Assembly: GCF_918797505.1 (NCBI RefSeq)
Contig: NC_092795.1
Coordinates: 59,184,916 to 59,248,915, forward strand
Origin: Bemisia tabaci
Taxonomy: Eukaryota > Arthropoda > Insecta > Hemiptera > Aleyrodidae
Length of the DNA stretch: 64,000 bases
Reading direction: 5' to 3'
Positions 29,311 to 42,000 of this stretch are shown here, piece after piece. Positions within the stretch are counted from its first letter, which is position 1; every line of letters starts with the position of its first letter. Both the position numbers and the translations under genes were made by a program. Below the pieces are notes generated by a model. The model did not search any database. It saw only the letters and a program-made list of their open reading frames with translations, and was not told the DNA's origin.

Positions 29311-32300
29311 TCATTGCGCGGCTTCGTTTGTTATGGCTGTTCGCGAGTGAAAGATTTTCCGGGCCATGGATTCGATCATTGGTTCAAAACTAGGGGGTTA
29401 CGCGGCCATACCTTCAGAGGTCGCTCCGCTCCCTCTGATGCTTGCTAGTTTGGCCACAATGAGTTGAGCTAAATAAAATGGGCTCATTTGGGGAGTATCT
29501 CCTATCAATAGCCGCGCAAATCGTATAAATTGCGGCCAGGGTGGCATGAAACGTAAGAAAGAAATGAAAGATTGGACATTTCATTTCATGAAATTGCACG
29601 AGGCTGTGAAATATTTCATAAATTTTAGGGGCTAGAGTATGCAATCCGCACTCAAACACACAAAATAGTAAAAAGTCACAATTTTTACATTTTGCAAAAC
29701 ATGAAAAGGAACCGGAATTTTTCAATATCTTTCAAAAATTTCTGAAATTCCATGAAATATTTCGCGTGTTTCAAGATTTCATTTTTCATGAGATTTTGCC
29801 ACCCTGAAATTGGCCCGGTAAATCTTAAATTTTAAGTGTGACAAAAAAACAACAACATTTACATTTCTTAAATGGGAGAAGATTTGGCAACTTCATCACA
29901 AAAAATGTAAAACCTGGGTCGTATTTCCACTATTAGAAAGAGCGGGTTTATCTAAGAACCATGATCCATCAATCGCCGCAAACATTCTGAAAATCGGTCT
30001 GGTAGAACGAACTGCAATGCGAATTGAAAATGTATAGGGGGTGCAGAGCTAATAGTAATGATATCCGAATTGAGGGGTGGAAATTCAGAACATCCTAGAA
30101 GCCATGCGGAGTGGCTAACATTGTGTATGGTGTTTCTAATTGCAAAATAACCTAAATGGTTCTAACCGTAAGTCCTAGTGTCCTATCAAAGTGACAATGA
30201 TCATTTCGGTAGTCATCCCAACTTCAGGTCAGAATGTGTTACAACTTTGTTCACAAAAACTTTCCAATGACTATTAACGACTCATATGTTTCGTGTGACA
30301 TTAGATTAAATCACTAGATTAGATACCTATGTCTCACGAAGTATTTGTGACAAAAACCCTTCCCCACAGTCCTCTTCTTGTTCAATAACATTTTTCTTTA
30401 CATGCAGGTCCTGAATTGTGGAAAAACTTCTAGGCTTTCAATACTTGCTGAATGTTTAATAGTTCAAGCAAACAGTTGCTTATTTTGGAAAAAGAGTCAG
30501 CGTAACTTAAAGGTTTTTCATTGAAAACGCAGGGGTTTCACTATATAATTTTATTGCGGGTATTCCTGATAATTTCCTGATTTTGGCTCGAATAAATTGA
30601 CGCTCGTTTGATGTTACAAAACAACGTGTTGCATGAATTAAATCAAATTTTTCACCTTTGCATGTGCTAAACTGAATGTAATTGAAAAGTGATTGACGCA
30701 CTCTGAATTTTCTGACTGGCCGATTTTTCTGATATTTTTCTGATTTTTCCTGATTACATTAAATTTCATTACATTCCCCGGTTTTTATTGGTGGTAAACA
30801 CCTTGTAAAACGACAGTTGCGGATGTTTGGACTCGGTTGAGAAATATTTTGTAATTACTCGGGCCTGGCAGCACGGTCCTGTCCCCGACAATCGTCCGTC
30901 ACTCGCTACTCGGTCCACTCAACTAGCGTAAGACCTCTGTTGAAATTCGTTCACTAATTCATGAGTCATTCCGCTCCAAAATTCAAAACCTGCCAAAACC
31001 CTAGCGCCTCCTCTCATTACAAAGATCGTCCTTGTTATTGCGTCTCCTTTGAATCGCCGCTGGTAAAGGAACAGCTCAAGTGCCCAGCCAAATGCAACCT
31101 GGCATGAGCTGTTTCTGCAATATATAATTGTATAATTCACTCGAGCTTAAGACGTCTGATCTACGCTGCCAATCGGGTCATTTGCTAAATCGACTCACTG
31201 TGAGTCGTTCTGAATAGTCCTAGAACGATTCGTTTCGTAGAGAACCTGCTTCACTCACTTGAAGATAAAGAGATACTTGCGATTAATTGTAAGATAAAGC
31301 ACATCTGAAACTATCTCATATAATTTTTTTATTATTTATTTATTTTCAAACCCTTGAAATGATATTCCTTGAAAATTTCGGACAAAAATATTAAGTAATA
31401 CACTCTCATAAGGAGGAAAAAGACGAAGAAAAATAAGAGGAAGAAGAGGAAGAAAAAGATAAAGAAAAACAGAACCAGGAGCATTTTGAAAATCGCAATT
31501 AAGGTACTTGTTTTCGTAGTTTCGCCGGCAATATGTTCATCAGTCCTCCTCTTAATATACGGTGGAAAATGACAGGATTTGAGACTGAGTGTGCCAAGAC
31601 ATCAAGATTTTTTCCATCGCCTCTCAAAAAAGCGGTTCTTTTGCCAAAGTGGCTTCTTCACTTGATGTTTCAAACAGATGTCTAACACAACCTGTTGTAG
31701 TACACTTTTTAATCCATCGAGCTTATATTTCGACATGCTCAATCGAGGGACTATACCGTTTTCAAAGCTAAGCTAGAAATGTAAGTACGTGACAGCACAA
31801 GGCGGGAGGGGGTGAGTAAAAAGCGAATAAAAAAACACTCCAAGTTCAAGAAAGTCGGAAAAGTTGAGGAAAACGCTCCTCTTACGCCCGTCCTCCAAAG
31901 CGTGCTCTTGAACCAGGAAAGTACAGTTCCTAGAAAAGCGGTGTCAAATCTCTGGTAAATTATTCAAATTGTTCTTTGAAGTAGGAAGGAAATTAGGTTT
32001 AACGATTAATGTTAGCAGCGCTGTTCCGGCATCATGGAAAGGAGAATCCGGTCTGGGAACTTCGGAGACTGCCACCGCCAAGTATACAAACAGTGTTGGC
32101 TTCTTGTGTACGGCATCCGATAGCTCCGGGGAGACATTTACACGACTTGTCCTCAACTTCGTACAAAACCCCGGGTAATACAAACTGGAGATCTAATTGG
32201 TATTGTATGAAATCTTGCAGTTGAAAAAATATAATAGAATAAACTTAATGGAGTCGATTTCATTAAACTGGTTAGAATATACGAAGAAAGTCAGTGAAGT

Positions 32301-33004
32301 TTGCCAAAAATGGAAATTAACCAAAAATGTACATTAGTCGCAGTTAAAATTTTGGGGGTTACTGTAGTTAATAAATTACTATTTCTTTGTGGATTGAGGG
32401 TTGCCGCATTTTTGAGTGCTACATAATTTTGGTGTTTGAAGTCTTCTTTGTTTTACTTCTCTCCATTGTTCTGTGATCTTTGACTGAGAGATTGAGCAAT
32501 TTTTACCGATTAAAATTATAAAAATTATGGTAAAAAGAGTAGTTCTATTTATTCCTTTATTTTTCTTTTATTCTATTCGTGAATATTGTTGGTTTAATTT
32601 CTTCAAGTTTATGTAAGGCGAACGGATTCTGACAACACTGAAAGGAAACAACCAAAACTCTCTTACAATACTGTCTGATTTTGTGGCCGCTTTGACTTTT
32701 TTTCCGTCTTAATTTAAATGAAGTATTAATTAAAGACTCCGTGTAGCGGTCGGAAAGGCCGGGACGGTTTCCCAATTAAGGTTTTACTCATTCGTCGCAG
32801 GAATGCTTTGTCTGGTTTACCGCGTTGTAGTTTTAATTTGCATTGCAATGACCAATATAGCCAAAGGTAGGCCTCAAAGTTTTACAGAAAAAAAACTCTT
32901 ACAAGATGAAAAACTTTTTTAAGGGAAGTAAATGAGAATTTAAGGTTTTCAAGCGATTAATTAATATATATCTTAAAGAAAAGGGTTCGCAGGAAGTGGG
33001 ATTT
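29311..33004. other. Intergenic, no gene recognised
   Basis: AT-rich, mostly unique. Notable only for a purine-rich stretch near 31408-31475 and a short palindrome CGACTCACTGTGAGTCG (about 31191-31207). A GC-richer segment at about 32008-32175 has open frames on three frames but no domain I know. Confidence 0.4.
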
Positions 33005-33838
33005 CTTCAATCATTAAATATGGATGCTATTACTTAGTGAGTTTTTAGACTACCGCTCTCTTCTTAAGCCGTAGTATCTTGATTTAATTTGCGAGGAAAG
33101 CTCCGTACTCTTAAAGGATGCCTGTCATCCTTCATATATTGGAGCGCCTTCAATTTCGTATGATACTGCGCAACACCTCTGATGTGAAATAGTTGCTTAA
33201 GGCGCCGTAGCACGCTGCGGCGAGCTAGCGCGCATTAACGCCTACAAACCTAACAGGATACTTCATGCATTGCGCAATGCGTGAAGTATCCCCTTAGGTT
33301 TGTAGGCACCAGTGCGCGTGTTCCGCTGGCAGCACGCCACTCCGCTCTGTATGAAGTTCTCATATTTACATTCACGGAGTCTGCGACTTTCAAGAAATGA
33401 TTTTGAAATGTTTGCACACTCTGCCTGGTTTATTCTCATTTATATTAAGGGAAAAAAATTTGTAATAAAGGAAAATATAATTTGTGTTTGAATGTCCTGA
33501 AACCGATAAGCACCATTAGACATCTGGTATTAGCTGCTAGATCTCCTCAGGTTATATTTAGCATACGCGCTCTGAGCTCATAAATGTTCATTTTTTTTTT
33601 TTCATAGTTCGTTTTACCATTCTACAAGGTCAATGGAAATTGTCAAAATAGCGTCCGAGCGGAAAATTTTATCGAACGAATCCACCGAGTGTTGCAAAAT
33701 TGTCAATAATCATCCGAAAAACTTGGAGATCGTTTGGATACGATCGAGAATATAGACGATTTTTATCTTCAGCCATACTGCCGGGCTAAGAAACACGCCG
33801 TATGAACCTTCAGACGTTACCAAATTACCAAATTTCCC
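33005..33838. repeat. Family D, copy D5 (right part only)
   Basis: Begins inside the repeat (CATTAAATATGGATGCTATT, GAGTTTTTAGACTACCGCTC), includes the palindrome at 33237-33310, and ends with GGGCTAAGAAACACGCCGTA. The left 0.85 kb of the long form is missing. The flank GGAAGTGGGATTTCTTCAAT occurs on both sides (32994-33013 and 33843-33862), which looks like a target duplication of about 20 bp. Confidence 0.75.
33237..33310. repeat. Family D core palindrome, copy D5
   Basis: CGCCTACAAACCTAACAGGA, TACTTCATGCATTGCGC and mirror AATGCGTGAAGTATCCCC, then TTAGGTTTGTAGGCACC. One arm tip is mutated (GGCACC for GGCGCC). Confidence 0.82.
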
Positions 33839-34313
33839 AAGTGGAAGTGGGATTTCTTCAATGATCGCAGTATGCCGCAAACTAATGGACACTACAGTCC
33901 TGATGAAGATTTTTATTGAATATTACTTGATCAGATGCCGATTTAAATACCAATATTGCACAGACATGTTGCTAATTACCATTTTGGGCATGTGATTTTT
34001 GAGAAAACTTGTAAATTGTAAAATACTGTTCGATACAAAGGACCCATTTTGCAGGTGAGAAATAAGCTAAGAGAGGGGGTTAAATATCGTAATAATTAGT
34101 GTTTGGTGCTTCCGATTGTTCCTTTATTTTTTCTTTCCCCCTTTTCATGAAAATTAAAATCTCATCATACACAGAATGGCTTTAAAAATTTCTTAAAGGT
34201 TTTTTGTTAAGCTCAGGGCACATTCACCATTTTATCAAGGCTGAAGAAACCCATATAGTGCTAGGCAGTTTATACACGAAGAAAAACTTTGAACGAGAAA
34301 GACGAACATAATG

Positions 34314-34567
34314 TGGACCGCGTTTAGCAGAAAGGAACCAAGCCACTTCAGCTATTGCCAAATTTAACTCGGCAATTCAATATTCTACAAAAGAAAGTTT
34401 GTAAGAATTTCACTGCAAATTTTAAGGAATTTGCTTCGTACAATGCAGCAAATTCACAGAAAGTACGTAAATTCACACAACCGATTTCATGAAAAAAATC
34501 AAATTGCTCGATTAAACTTAGCAATCGCTGATGTGGCTTGGTTCCTTACTGCTATAAATGCGGTCCA
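34314..34567. repeat. MITE family C, copy 2
   Basis: Left TGGACCGCGTTTAGCAGAAA then GGAACCAAGCCAC; right is the inverse, GTGGCTTGGTTCC, ending GCGGTCCA. About 254 bp. Confidence 0.88.
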
Positions 34568-35050
34568 TGTATATCAGGACGGCATGAAAAATGTTCTATG
34601 CAGCGAAAAAAGAGGTACGGCCTTGATGGGAAATTTAATCTCGGCTGTGCGCTTCCTGCGAAACTTATTTTTCCTGTCCAGGATCTCCTAATTTCGGGCA
34701 TTTTCTTACTTTTCCGTCAAAAATGCTTCGATACAACCGAACTCCAGCGTGCAGTTTTGCAACATCACTCTGATGACATACTCTGGCGGTTAGACAGCAG
34801 GATTAGCATAACTGCGGGTTCGATTCGGAGATAGATAGCGGGAAGAGGCGTGATGGCGCGGAGGCGTAATTTTTTGCCCGCTGCAAAATTGATTCCGAAT
34901 GAAGAGAGACCCGAGCGTTTCCGGCTTTGCACCTGCAGCAGTGCCAACATAAACGCAGGAACAACCTGCACCAACCGAAGTTGGCTCGACGCTTTGTTTA
35001 TCACCTTTATCCGAGTTCAAGTTACTATCATTATTATTTGCACAGGTCCA
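34568..35050. other. Spacer between two family C elements
   Basis: Moderately GC-rich, with several overlapping short frames on both strands, none recognisable. It is bracketed by two family C copies only about 480 bp apart. Confidence 0.4.
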
Positions 35051-35300
35051 ATTGGATCGCGTTAAGCAGAAAGGAACCAAGCCACATCAGCTATTGCCAA
35101 ATTTAACTAGGTAGTTTAATTTTTTACTATAGAACGTTTGGGAGGATCCCTTTGAAATATTTCAGGAACTGGCTTCGTACTATGCAGAAAATTCCCTGAA
35201 AGCACAAAAATCCGCTTCCATGAAAAACATGAAATTGCTCGAATAAATTTGGCGATAGCTGATGTGGCTTGGTTCCTTACTGCTATAAACGCGGTCCAAT
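35051..35300. repeat. MITE family C, copy 3
   Basis: Left ATTGGATCGCGTTAAGCAGA; right end GCTATAAACGCGGTCCAAT. The inner CACATCAGCTATTGCCAAAT block is conserved. About 250 bp. Confidence 0.87.
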
Positions 35301-35649
35301 TAATGTTTTGGCTGAATTGGTTGCCTTCATTTTGATGTGTAAATAGTTTTCAACGTTCTGAATATTGATGATAAAGCTTACTAGGATTTGAATTTAAATA
35401 ACGTTTGGGGGTAGAGTTTCTCTGTAATAAAACTTTTGGATAACGTTAAAGCAAAACAGTCATACCTACATCGGATCTTTTTAAACAGACGAGCCTATCT
35501 GTTTAGCGAAAGAAATTGGGTTGAATCTAGGCGAGCAAAGTTGATTTTATTTTTCTCCGTGACTCGCGAGCGAATGGCGCTTGTGCAACGCACTGCACTG
35601 CAGTGGCGTAGCGTTGTTCACGTAAGCAGTCGGCATGAAGAAAGCGTAA

Positions 35650-35840
35650 GCGCCTTCAATTTTTGGCTATGCAACATGGACATCCATCAAGTACGAATAG
35701 TTGTATCAAAACGTCAGAACTAACGGCGCGCGAGCTGTATCTTTGCGCTGTTGGCGCGAGACCCACAACAGCCTGTGCCTGGCCTGGAACGTGAGCGCCT
35801 TCAATTTTTAGCCACGCAACATGATTCTAAGTACAACGAT
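35650..35840. repeat. Dispersed GCGCCTTCAATTTTT repeat, two fragments
   Basis: 35650-35708 (GCGCCTTCAATTTTTGGC..CATCAAGTACGAATAGTTG) is the inverse of a block iterated at 58.3-59.0 kb. A second, more decayed copy follows at about 35790-35840. Other fragments lie near 40770-40880 and 56355-56420. Confidence 0.65.
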
Positions 35841-35880
35841 TTTCTGAGTTGAGCATTTGCAACGTTAAAAGACAGTTGTG

Positions 35881-36090
35881 AGCCGGTCAGGATCGAACCT
35901 GTAGGGTCACATTGGTAGTGCAATGCGCTATTCAATTGCAAGTCCCAACCTCTGAGTGACAGAAACGAGAGTACATTAGTTCAGCATGACACTTTCCTCA
36001 TCCCCCAATGTTTCGGAGTAACTTGGGGTCTCGGTCAAGTTCACCAAATTTTTTTTTTGATCTTACCGAAAAAGAGGTGACTCAAAGTAA
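35881..36090 (-). repeat. tRNA-derived SINE
   Basis: Read on the minus strand, the head has GGTTCGATCCTGACCGGCTC, a B-box-like promoter, preceded by AATAGCGCATTGCACTACC, an A-box-like region at roughly tRNA spacing. The rest of the element, on its 3' side in this orientation, carries the GAGTACATTAGTTCAGCATG and TTTCCTCATC blocks shared with 1109-1345. Family name not known to me. Confidence 0.6.
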
Positions 36091-36243
36091 CTCAAAACAG
36101 AAATGAACACAAAAATGTTTAACTGTGCGCAAAAATGCACTTATCCCCGCAATTTCGAAACGTTGCAGTGGACATTCCCTCTTATGCAAAAATTCGATTA
36201 ATTTATGGACGGACCCGGAAGGCAAGATCTCGAATCTTGAGAG

Positions 36244-36407
36244 CGGCGGCATGGCGTGCTTTGCGATACATCGATTGATCTGCCATTTAAACCTATGATA
36301 AAGGATCGATAAACAGGGTGTTTGCAATGAACACATTAATAATCGATTCTTTACCATAGCTTCAAATGGGGAAATATCGATAGTCAATCATTCACGGCTC
36401 GCCACTG
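36244..36407. mobile_element. hAT-type MITE, family E, copy with CTTGAGAG duplication
   Basis: Flanks CTTGAGAG (36236-36243) and CTCGAGAG (36408-36415) are an 8-bp duplication with one change. Tips CGGCGGCATGGCGTGC and GGCTCGCCACTG; interior TGCGATACATCGATTGATCT, GCCATTTAAACCTATG and inverse. Confidence 0.82.
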
Positions 36408-36919
36408 CTCGAGAGGCCTCTAAAATGAAGTCATGCAGTCCTGCGTGCAAGAAAAGGCCGGGAGACCAACTCTCATTGTGGCGCAAGGGCTGTAAGCAGG
36501 GATAAACGAGGCCAGTCCAGTCCGGCTGAATGAGCATCCAAGGAGTCCCTCCCCCCTCCCACCCCCCGGCTCCCCCTTGATCCGTCGAGGCGGAGAGAGT
36601 CGGAAAAAATGAACAGCTTTTCACGGTTGCTGATTCAATTGCTGCGATGCATGAAAGAAGCCTGTATCTTGAGGAAATCCACATCCATCACGTCAGGATA
36701 ACGGACGGGGAAAAACGATATGACAAAAAACATTAACTTAAAATAACGTATTAAATGGAAGCACCGTCTTAATGTTGGCACATTTGTCTGCGAGCATGGC
36801 AAAAAATATCTTCGCAATCTCGGTTGCGTTGCCAATTGGAATACATTTTCCAATTGGGAACTACTTACTATTTTTGGCCTATCCATGAAAGCACCTGTCT
36901 GCGCGAGGAACATCGAGGT

Positions 36920-37465
36920 AGGAGAGAAGGAGGAATGATAGGAGGCATAGGAAGCAAATGAAGAGGAGAAGAAGGAGAAGAAGTAAGAATAGAAACGGAA
37001 GAGGAGGAATAAGACGGAAAGAATAAGGGGGACAGAGAAGATTAGTGAGAAAAAGAGAATAAGGAAGAGAAGAAGAAAGGAAGAAAATGAAGATAAAGAA
37101 GAGGAGGAGAAAAAAGAGGGAAAGAGGAAGAAGAAAGAAAGAGAGGGAGAAGAAGAGGAAGAAAGAAATAGGAAGGAGAAGTATAAAGAAAGAGGAAGAA
37201 AAAGAAGAAATAAATAAGAAGGAAGAGGAATAATTAAGAAAAAGGAATAAGAAGAGTAAAGAAAGAGGAAGGAGAAATAAGAAACATTGCAAAGAAAAGC
37301 AAAAAAAGACGACAACGAAAAAGAAGAGAGAAAAGAAAAAAACGAGGAAGACGAAAAAGAATATGCAGAAAAAGAAAAAAAAATAGCAAGGAAAAGAAGT
37401 AGAAGAAAATGAAGATAACAAGAAGATGGAGAATGTAAGAAGAAGAAGTGGAAGAAGAAAAATCA
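36920..37465. repeat. Polypurine (GGA/GAA) low-complexity tract
   Basis: About 545 bp of almost pure A/G on the plus strand, irregular GAAGAGGA and GAAGAA words. It explains two very long Phe/Ser/Leu-rich minus-strand frames (up to 226 codons), which are not genes. Such tracts can form triplex DNA. Confidence 0.92.
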
Positions 37466-38728
37466 TTTGTCTGCGATGTAACATCTGTAACATATTACGT
37501 TGTTCAAACGTTAGCCTAAAATATTAGCTCCTACTTTTAAAATGTACATCAATTGTGTGCTTCACTACTTCTTTAATTCGGGCCGTCAGCGGAGATTGTG
37601 TGAAGGAAAATCTCTGGGACTGTCAAAAATCGCGACTCACTTTTCCCTTTTTTCCGCTTGCTCCGCAACTCTTACAATTATGAGAATACCTCTCTTTTTG
37701 AGTTTTGTTACATCGCTACACTGTTTATCTCTTCCAATCTCTCAAGGGAACAAATTTCAAATATCATCTTTCGTCAGCAACTTTTAATTGTTTTAGGTCA
37801 CGAGAGGATCACAGAGAAAAGGAAATGTAGATTTTTCAGCGCTCATGGTGGATTTCAGATGCAACTGAAAATTTCAGTCTCACTAACAGTGTTACTTTTG
37901 GGGCGTAAATTCTTACGATTCCGATAGGAAAGCTGCCTTCTCATCTGGATCGATTGCCACAGAACAACGTCGTAGCTAAGATTAGAATTTTAGGTTCAGT
38001 ATCGAATCCATCGAAAGAACATTTTGAAAGTTCTATATTATTATTCTACCTCTCCTTCTCTATTACTCCATACTCTCTATTACTCTATTATTCCATTCCT
38101 TTTTTCCCGTGATGTACACATCTTTGGACGCTAATGTTTGATGAAGAGATCAGCACTGAAAAATTTATCATAGATGGATGTTAAGTTTCATAGAAACAAC
38201 ACTAATGGAAGTTTACAAAGGATAGAGGCGATTTTGGCTTCAGCATTGATGGGTGTTATCAGTTAGCTTAATGGTAAAACCAAAGTTAGATAATTTTAAC
38301 TCATAGTGATACTATCAAGCGTCATAAAAATTTGTGCATGCTTTGTCGTATGAATCAATAAGCATGGTTTACAGACTATCGACCAGCTTAATGCTAAGCA
38401 ATAGTTTTTTTTCTTTCAGTGTTCAACAAATCAATCACAAAATGAAAATGTCGACCACTGCCACTGATTCTACGAGAGATTGCTCTGTATTGCCCACCAC
38501 CGTCACTCATTCAGTAGAGAGGCGAGAATGCATTTGTACTGCTGGTTGGTATTCCCGATCAGATTACAAGGATGAAAATCTTTACCGTTTGTACCGAAAC
38601 CAGTAAAGATTTACGTCCCAAGACTCCGCAGAGGCCTTGCAAGAGCTAGAGAGTGCATTAAATCAATCAGAGTGCTGTTGTCAGTGTCGTGATCTGAACG
38701 GTAAAAATTCGCCCTTTCGATACATGAA
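37466..38728. other. Intergenic, no feature recognised
   Basis: AT-rich, apparently unique. A short TATTACTC/CTATTACTCTATTATTC stretch near 38060-38095 is simple sequence. No credible frame. Confidence 0.4.
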
Positions 38729-39141
38729 ACAATGAAAAAAAATTCTCGGCGTTTTTACCACGGTCCGTTGATACCTTTACCATCTCACTTTTTTACCAAT
38801 TATTGGTAATTTTACCGAGACAGACTGGTAAGCTTACCTAAACACCGGTTTTTTTACTGTTTTTTCAGGTAAGAATACCACTTTTATTGGTAATCAATTC
38901 CCGGTAGATTTGCCATTTTATCTCGGTAATTCTACCACAGTCGATAAAAAATATTGGTGTTTTCACCAAGGTCCAGTAAAATTACCGAGAAAGTTCAATA
39001 ATTTTACCGAGATTTCTCGGTAAAATTACCAATTCCATAAATGGTAATTTTACTAAGAAAAAACTGGGATCAAATAGAACCCTGAATTCTTGGTAACTTT
39101 ACCTTTTTCTTAGTAAATACACCGATATGTTTTTTTCCAGT
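38729..39141. repeat. Element made of iterated GGTAAAATTACC words
   Basis: Starts ACAATGAAAAAAAATTCTCG and ends TGTTTTTTTCCAGTG, compatible with ACACTGGAAAAA-type tips. The interior has well over a dozen variants of GGTAATTTTACC / TCGGTAAAATTACC in both orientations, so almost any part can pair with any other. No coding capacity. Confidence 0.7.
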
Positions 39142-39851
39142 GAAGAGTAATAAGATAAGTTTTTTTGGGTGAGGGAGGACGATGAAACTGGACTAAATGC
39201 TAAAGATGGTATGGCAAATATGCAGGTTTTTCCAATCGGTGATGTGTGATTTGAATCACCATTCTATGAATGATCTGATAGCGATCAAGGATTGGGTTAT
39301 TAGTCTGCTAGTCTGCAGGTCTGACAACATTGTCATTCGTTGTTCCTTAAAGCAGAGTGAACACAACATCCAACAAAGAAATCTCACAAATCAAGCTAAT
39401 CTCGGCTCAAACCGAACCTGCATTGTTCCCATCCTTGTTTTTTTTCGCTCGCTTTCCTACTGCTGCTTCCTGCTCTGTCCGTATTAATTATTTACAGTTT
39501 TCCTTCTTGAAAAAAAAGTTGCGAAAACTTTTTTGACGTTTCATTTTCTTCGGCTCGAAGTTTTGGTCATAAACTTGGCGCAAATTTATCCGTCTCTCGG
39601 CTTAAAATTTAAAGCCACTGACGACATTGCCTCTTCATGGGAGATATTTGGGTGATAAACCGAATGGGGGGGGGGGGGAGGGGGAATCGGCTACTAAGGA
39701 CGCAAAATTTAGCATGAAAAGTAACAAATTCGTTCAATTCCTTTCCCCGACAAATTTTAAATTAGAGTCGAGGAGAAGGAACTATTGACTGTTCCTACAT
39801 ATAAATATTGTAAATTTCTCTCTTGGTGTATCTCACATTCAGACCACTCTG
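39142..39851. other. Intergenic, no feature recognised
   Basis: Contains an uninterrupted G run interrupted once (about 39666-39683). No gene signal. Confidence 0.4.
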
Positions 39852-40165
39852 TGCACGGAAAAAAGTGATACAAGAGAGGGGAGGTTATATACTTGCTCGA
39901 CATGAAACGATCAAAAAATATAAACGTCAGTCGATCGACGTGAGCCTATAGACTTGATTTAATCAGCAACCATAAATTGATCAATCCACGGGTTTGTCGA
40001 TTCATTCACGGTTGTCAATCAAATCACGTCGATTGGTTCACGTTTTTATTTCTAGATCGACGGATCAAAAACAATTGACAGTCTATGAATCGATGGACAA
40101 AGCTGTGAATCGATTAAATTTTGTTAATCAGATCATGTCGATTGAATCCATACTCTTCAAAAAAA
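39852..40165. repeat. Element made of iterated GATTGATC/CGATTCACG words
   Basis: Left tip GCACGGAAAAAAGTGATAC. The interior repeats GTCGATTCATTCACGGTTG, GTCGATTGGTTCACG, AATCGATGGACAAAG and AATCGATTAAATT in both orientations. The right tip is not clear (CTTCAAAAAAAGG near 40165). Same construction principle as 38729-39141 with a different word. Confidence 0.5.
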
Positions 40166-42000
40166 GGCGCGTTCGCCACCTGCCCCCTTTTGCATCTCAG
40201 CTCTCAAAAAAGGCCAGACAGCACCTTCTGACTTACCCATCTTGCGTGCCTCCGACACAAACATGGTTTTTCCGCGTAAACATATTCGAACACGTTTCGA
40301 AATCAATTTAGTACCACTCTAAGTATACTGTCCCATTTTAGAAATTTGTCAGCTCAAAATTTCAGAAAAAAGTGGCTACGGTTGGGAAGGTGGTTTTGTG
40401 GTGAGCGGGATAAACTTGAGAAATTCAGTAAATTATTTTTGCTCTGGCAGCATGGAAGCTCAGATTATTTCATGCTAAGGCTTCCAGTAATGAGGTTAAT
40501 GCGGCGATAGAGTGGATGCAACGAGAGGAAGACGGGAATATCGGCGAGGAAAATAAATATGCAATCAATTTCACATAAAATGTATAAGGGGTCAGGGTAA
40601 ATTAGACTAATGCCCTCAGTGTCTCTTGTTCTTTCCCTCTCTTCTCTCATTGCAGCGCGGTGTCCCGTATCATCGTATTTGCCAAGTTCAACATGAAGAA
40701 AACGTCTAAAAAGCCTCCAAAAATTTCGAATGACATTGCTGTAGTTCGTACCCCGTAGCTGGTAGTCAATGATTTGCCTTCAAATGGCCGGGTATGCAAA
40801 ATGACTGCCGTGAAGCACGAATAGTGGTATCAGAATTTTGCATTAAGTTTACGGATTCATTTGAAGGCGCTCTTCTGTATCCACTGTGAGTGGCCTTGTA
40901 GAATGATGTTGACCAAAAAGTTCATAATTTTGGGTTTTAAATCGAGCCGCATATTCGAAAAATGCCTAAGAATATTATTTTGAAAAAATAATAAGATTGT
41001 TTTCGGTCTCTACGTCTTATTTTAAAGAAGAGAGGCAGGCGGCTGGATCAGATTTTGTATTTTAAGTCTCTTGGTTCGATCATCGTATTCTGAAGCGAAA
41101 CTGAAAGAGTCGCCGTTTACAAGATCGTTACTTACTCAAAAGCGGTTGTGAATTTAAGAAGTTTCGCACGGATAAAATGAGCTTTCTTTGATTAACTGTG
41201 AATAATCAAAATTGAAGAAAAGGTACTTTTTCCGCTGGTCCATTAGGAAAGCGTAAAGCATGGATGGATGGAGCATCGATGACCAACTAAATCTTATCTG
41301 ATAAGATATTTTCAGTGTGAAACCCTTTTTTCAGTCTTTGTATGATCCAAATCCACCAACAAGTTCAAAACACTAATTGCAAAAATGCGTGTATCCTGAT
41401 GAAGTGTCGATTTTTAGTGCCAAAAACGCGAATCTCGGCATTTCTGCCGTATTTTCTAACAGTTCGAGAAATTATTGAAACTGCTGATGGAGTTTGAAAA
41501 AACATCTTATTCTTGCTATCCTCAAGAATTATTACCCTTCTACCGAGAATAAAGAGGAATGCAGATTGTTTTTTTACTCTCCTGGAAAATCGTGTTTTCC
41601 GAGATTCGCACTTCTGCACTTTCACCATCGATAAATTGCTTTAGTATTGTTTAATTAACATTTGCGCAGGCAGTGATTGTGATTGTTCAGTCAGTAATTT
41701 TTTTTCTCAATAATTTCTTCACAAACATTCTCAGGTAAATATGTTGCAGGCAATTAGCAATCGCCGACAAATTGCAATCTATTCGTGTTTAATCAACAAA
41801 TTAAAGCGTTTTAAAGTGAAAAAACGAGATTGGAAGTAGGGATTATTTTGCTTTGAATTCAAACATACGTTAGCCCCTTCTTCTTGGATACATGGTGCCA
41901 GCTAGCACACTCGCGGGTTCGTGAAATGTCATCAATACTATAGGTTAGGTTTGGTTAAGCAACTAAACTAACTCCTTGGCAAAGCGGAGAGTATCGCTGG
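40166..42000. other. Intergenic, mostly unrecognised
   Basis: 41581-41627 carries in inverse the GTGCAGAAGTGCG..CTCGGAAAACACGATTTT block of 8911-8955, the end of an unnamed repeat. Near 40770-40880 is a decayed copy of the GCCTTCAA dispersed repeat. Otherwise nothing. Confidence 0.4.

Noticed and set aside
31944..32183. Overlapping frames on both strands at a GC-richer patch, considered as an exon
   Set aside because: Open in three frames at once, which reflects composition; no splice-flanked frame matches a family I know.
36635..37493. Two long minus-strand open frames of 204 and 226 codons
   Set aside because: They are Phe/Ser/Leu repeats produced by the polypurine tract on the opposite strand; no domain and no splice context.
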